This document shows positions 63,803-64,000 of a stretch of DNA of 64,000 nucleotides, one piece after another. Origin of the DNA: Thermomonas sp. Lineage in GTDB: Bacteria > Pseudomonadota > Gammaproteobacteria > Xanthomonadales > Xanthomonadaceae. The stretch spans positions 202,907-266,906 of the forward strand of contig NZ_JAQSDO010000020.1 in the NCBI RefSeq assembly GCF_029945965.1. Reading direction: 5' to 3'. Made by a program: the position numbers and the translations under genes. Each line of letters begins with the position of its first letter. Within the stretch, counting starts at the first letter, position 1. The notes beneath the pieces are model-generated. The model ran no database searches, was not told the DNA's origin, and was given only the letters and a program-made list of their open reading frames with translations.

Positions 63803-64000
63803 TTGAGCCAGTTGAGCCAGTTGAGCCAGTTGAGCCAGTTGAGCCAGTTGAGCCAGTTGAGCCAGTTGAGCCAGTTGAGCCAGTTGAGCCAGTTGAGCCA
63901 GTTGAGCCAGTTGAGCCAGTTGAGCCAGTTGAGCCAGTTGAGCCAGTTGAGCCAGTTGAGCCAGTTGAGCCAGTTGAGCCAGTTGAGCCAGTTGAGCCAG
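63803..64000. repeat. Perfect 9-bp tandem repeat, 22 copies, running off the window
   Basis: TTGAGCCAG repeats 22 times without a mismatch from 63803 to the last base. On the minus strand the unit is CTGGCTCAA. It begins about 16 bp upstream of the ATG of secreted paralog B. Five of six frames are open through it (LSQ, VEP, LAQ, WLN and GST repeats), so coding on the far side cannot be excluded. Confidence 0.97.

Noticed and set aside
63803-64000. CRISPR array interpretation of the terminal repeat
   Set aside because: The units are contiguous 9-mers with no spacers and no cas genes nearby.

Overview
The window reads as chromosomal DNA of a gammaproteobacterium of the Xanthomonadaceae/Lysobacteraceae. 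The basis is high-GC coding, a type II secretion operon in the xps order E-F-G-H-I-J-K-L-M-N-D, and a surface-polysaccharide region lying between a metB-type transsulfuration gene and etfA. That interval is the classical position of the hypervariable LPS locus in Xanthomonas. The genus cannot be fixed from the sequence alone. No rRNA, tRNA, CRISPR array, intact insertion sequence or prophage was seen.

Left flank (1-3.7 kb): the 3' end of an OmpA-family gene, a 442-bp stretch with hairpins but no gene, a small YdcH-like protein, then cystathionine beta-synthase and a cystathionine gamma-synthase/lyase (reverse transsulfuration).

Surface locus (3.7-32.6 kb): A leftward group holds a secreted S-layer-like protein, a strong terminator, then wzt, a glycosyltransferase, two sulfotransferases and a lipoprotein. 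The four genes from wzt onward overlap end to start. A rightward group starts from the same 387-bp intergenic region. It holds wzm, whose 3' end overlaps the first gene of a complete 11-gene type II secretion operon ending in a lipoprotein secretin. Next come a 1218-residue sulfotransferase/coiled-coil/glycosyltransferase/glycosyltransferase fusion and a polytopic membrane protein. A third group runs leftward from etfB: etfB-etfA-wecB-GT2-(GNAT+MaoC fusion)-ArnE-like-methyltransferase-wecE-lipoprotein. Its genes overlap or abut, so amino-sugar glycan genes appear to be co-expressed with the electron-transfer flavoprotein.

Core metabolism and envelope (34-47 kb): scoAB CoA transferase, ETF:quinone oxidoreductase, an Mla-like lipid-transport operon (permease with STAS domain, ATPase, MCE protein, auxiliary lipoprotein), a ThrE-like exporter, an H-NS-type nucleoid protein, proS, two DUF4124 proteins, pssA, a candidate holD and rimI.

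Right part (47-61.5 kb): valS and holC, pepA divergent from lptF-lptG, an RDD membrane protein, xerD, dsbC and purL. Three long palindromic elements sit in gene gaps here; one of them supplies the last codons of the RDD gene.

Right end (61.5-64 kb): two tandem paralogous secreted proteins whose 3' ends form a ~190-bp near-identical repeat. A frameshifted, internally deleted gspE remnant lies between them. A perfect 22-copy 9-bp tandem repeat upstream of the second paralog runs off the window.

The most interesting candidate system is at 4-25 kb. It is a divergent locus that physically couples an S-layer-like protein, an ABC glycan exporter split across both strands, three sulfotransferase domains and a type II secretion machine. 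My inference is a dedicated assembly locus for a sulfated-glycan surface coat.
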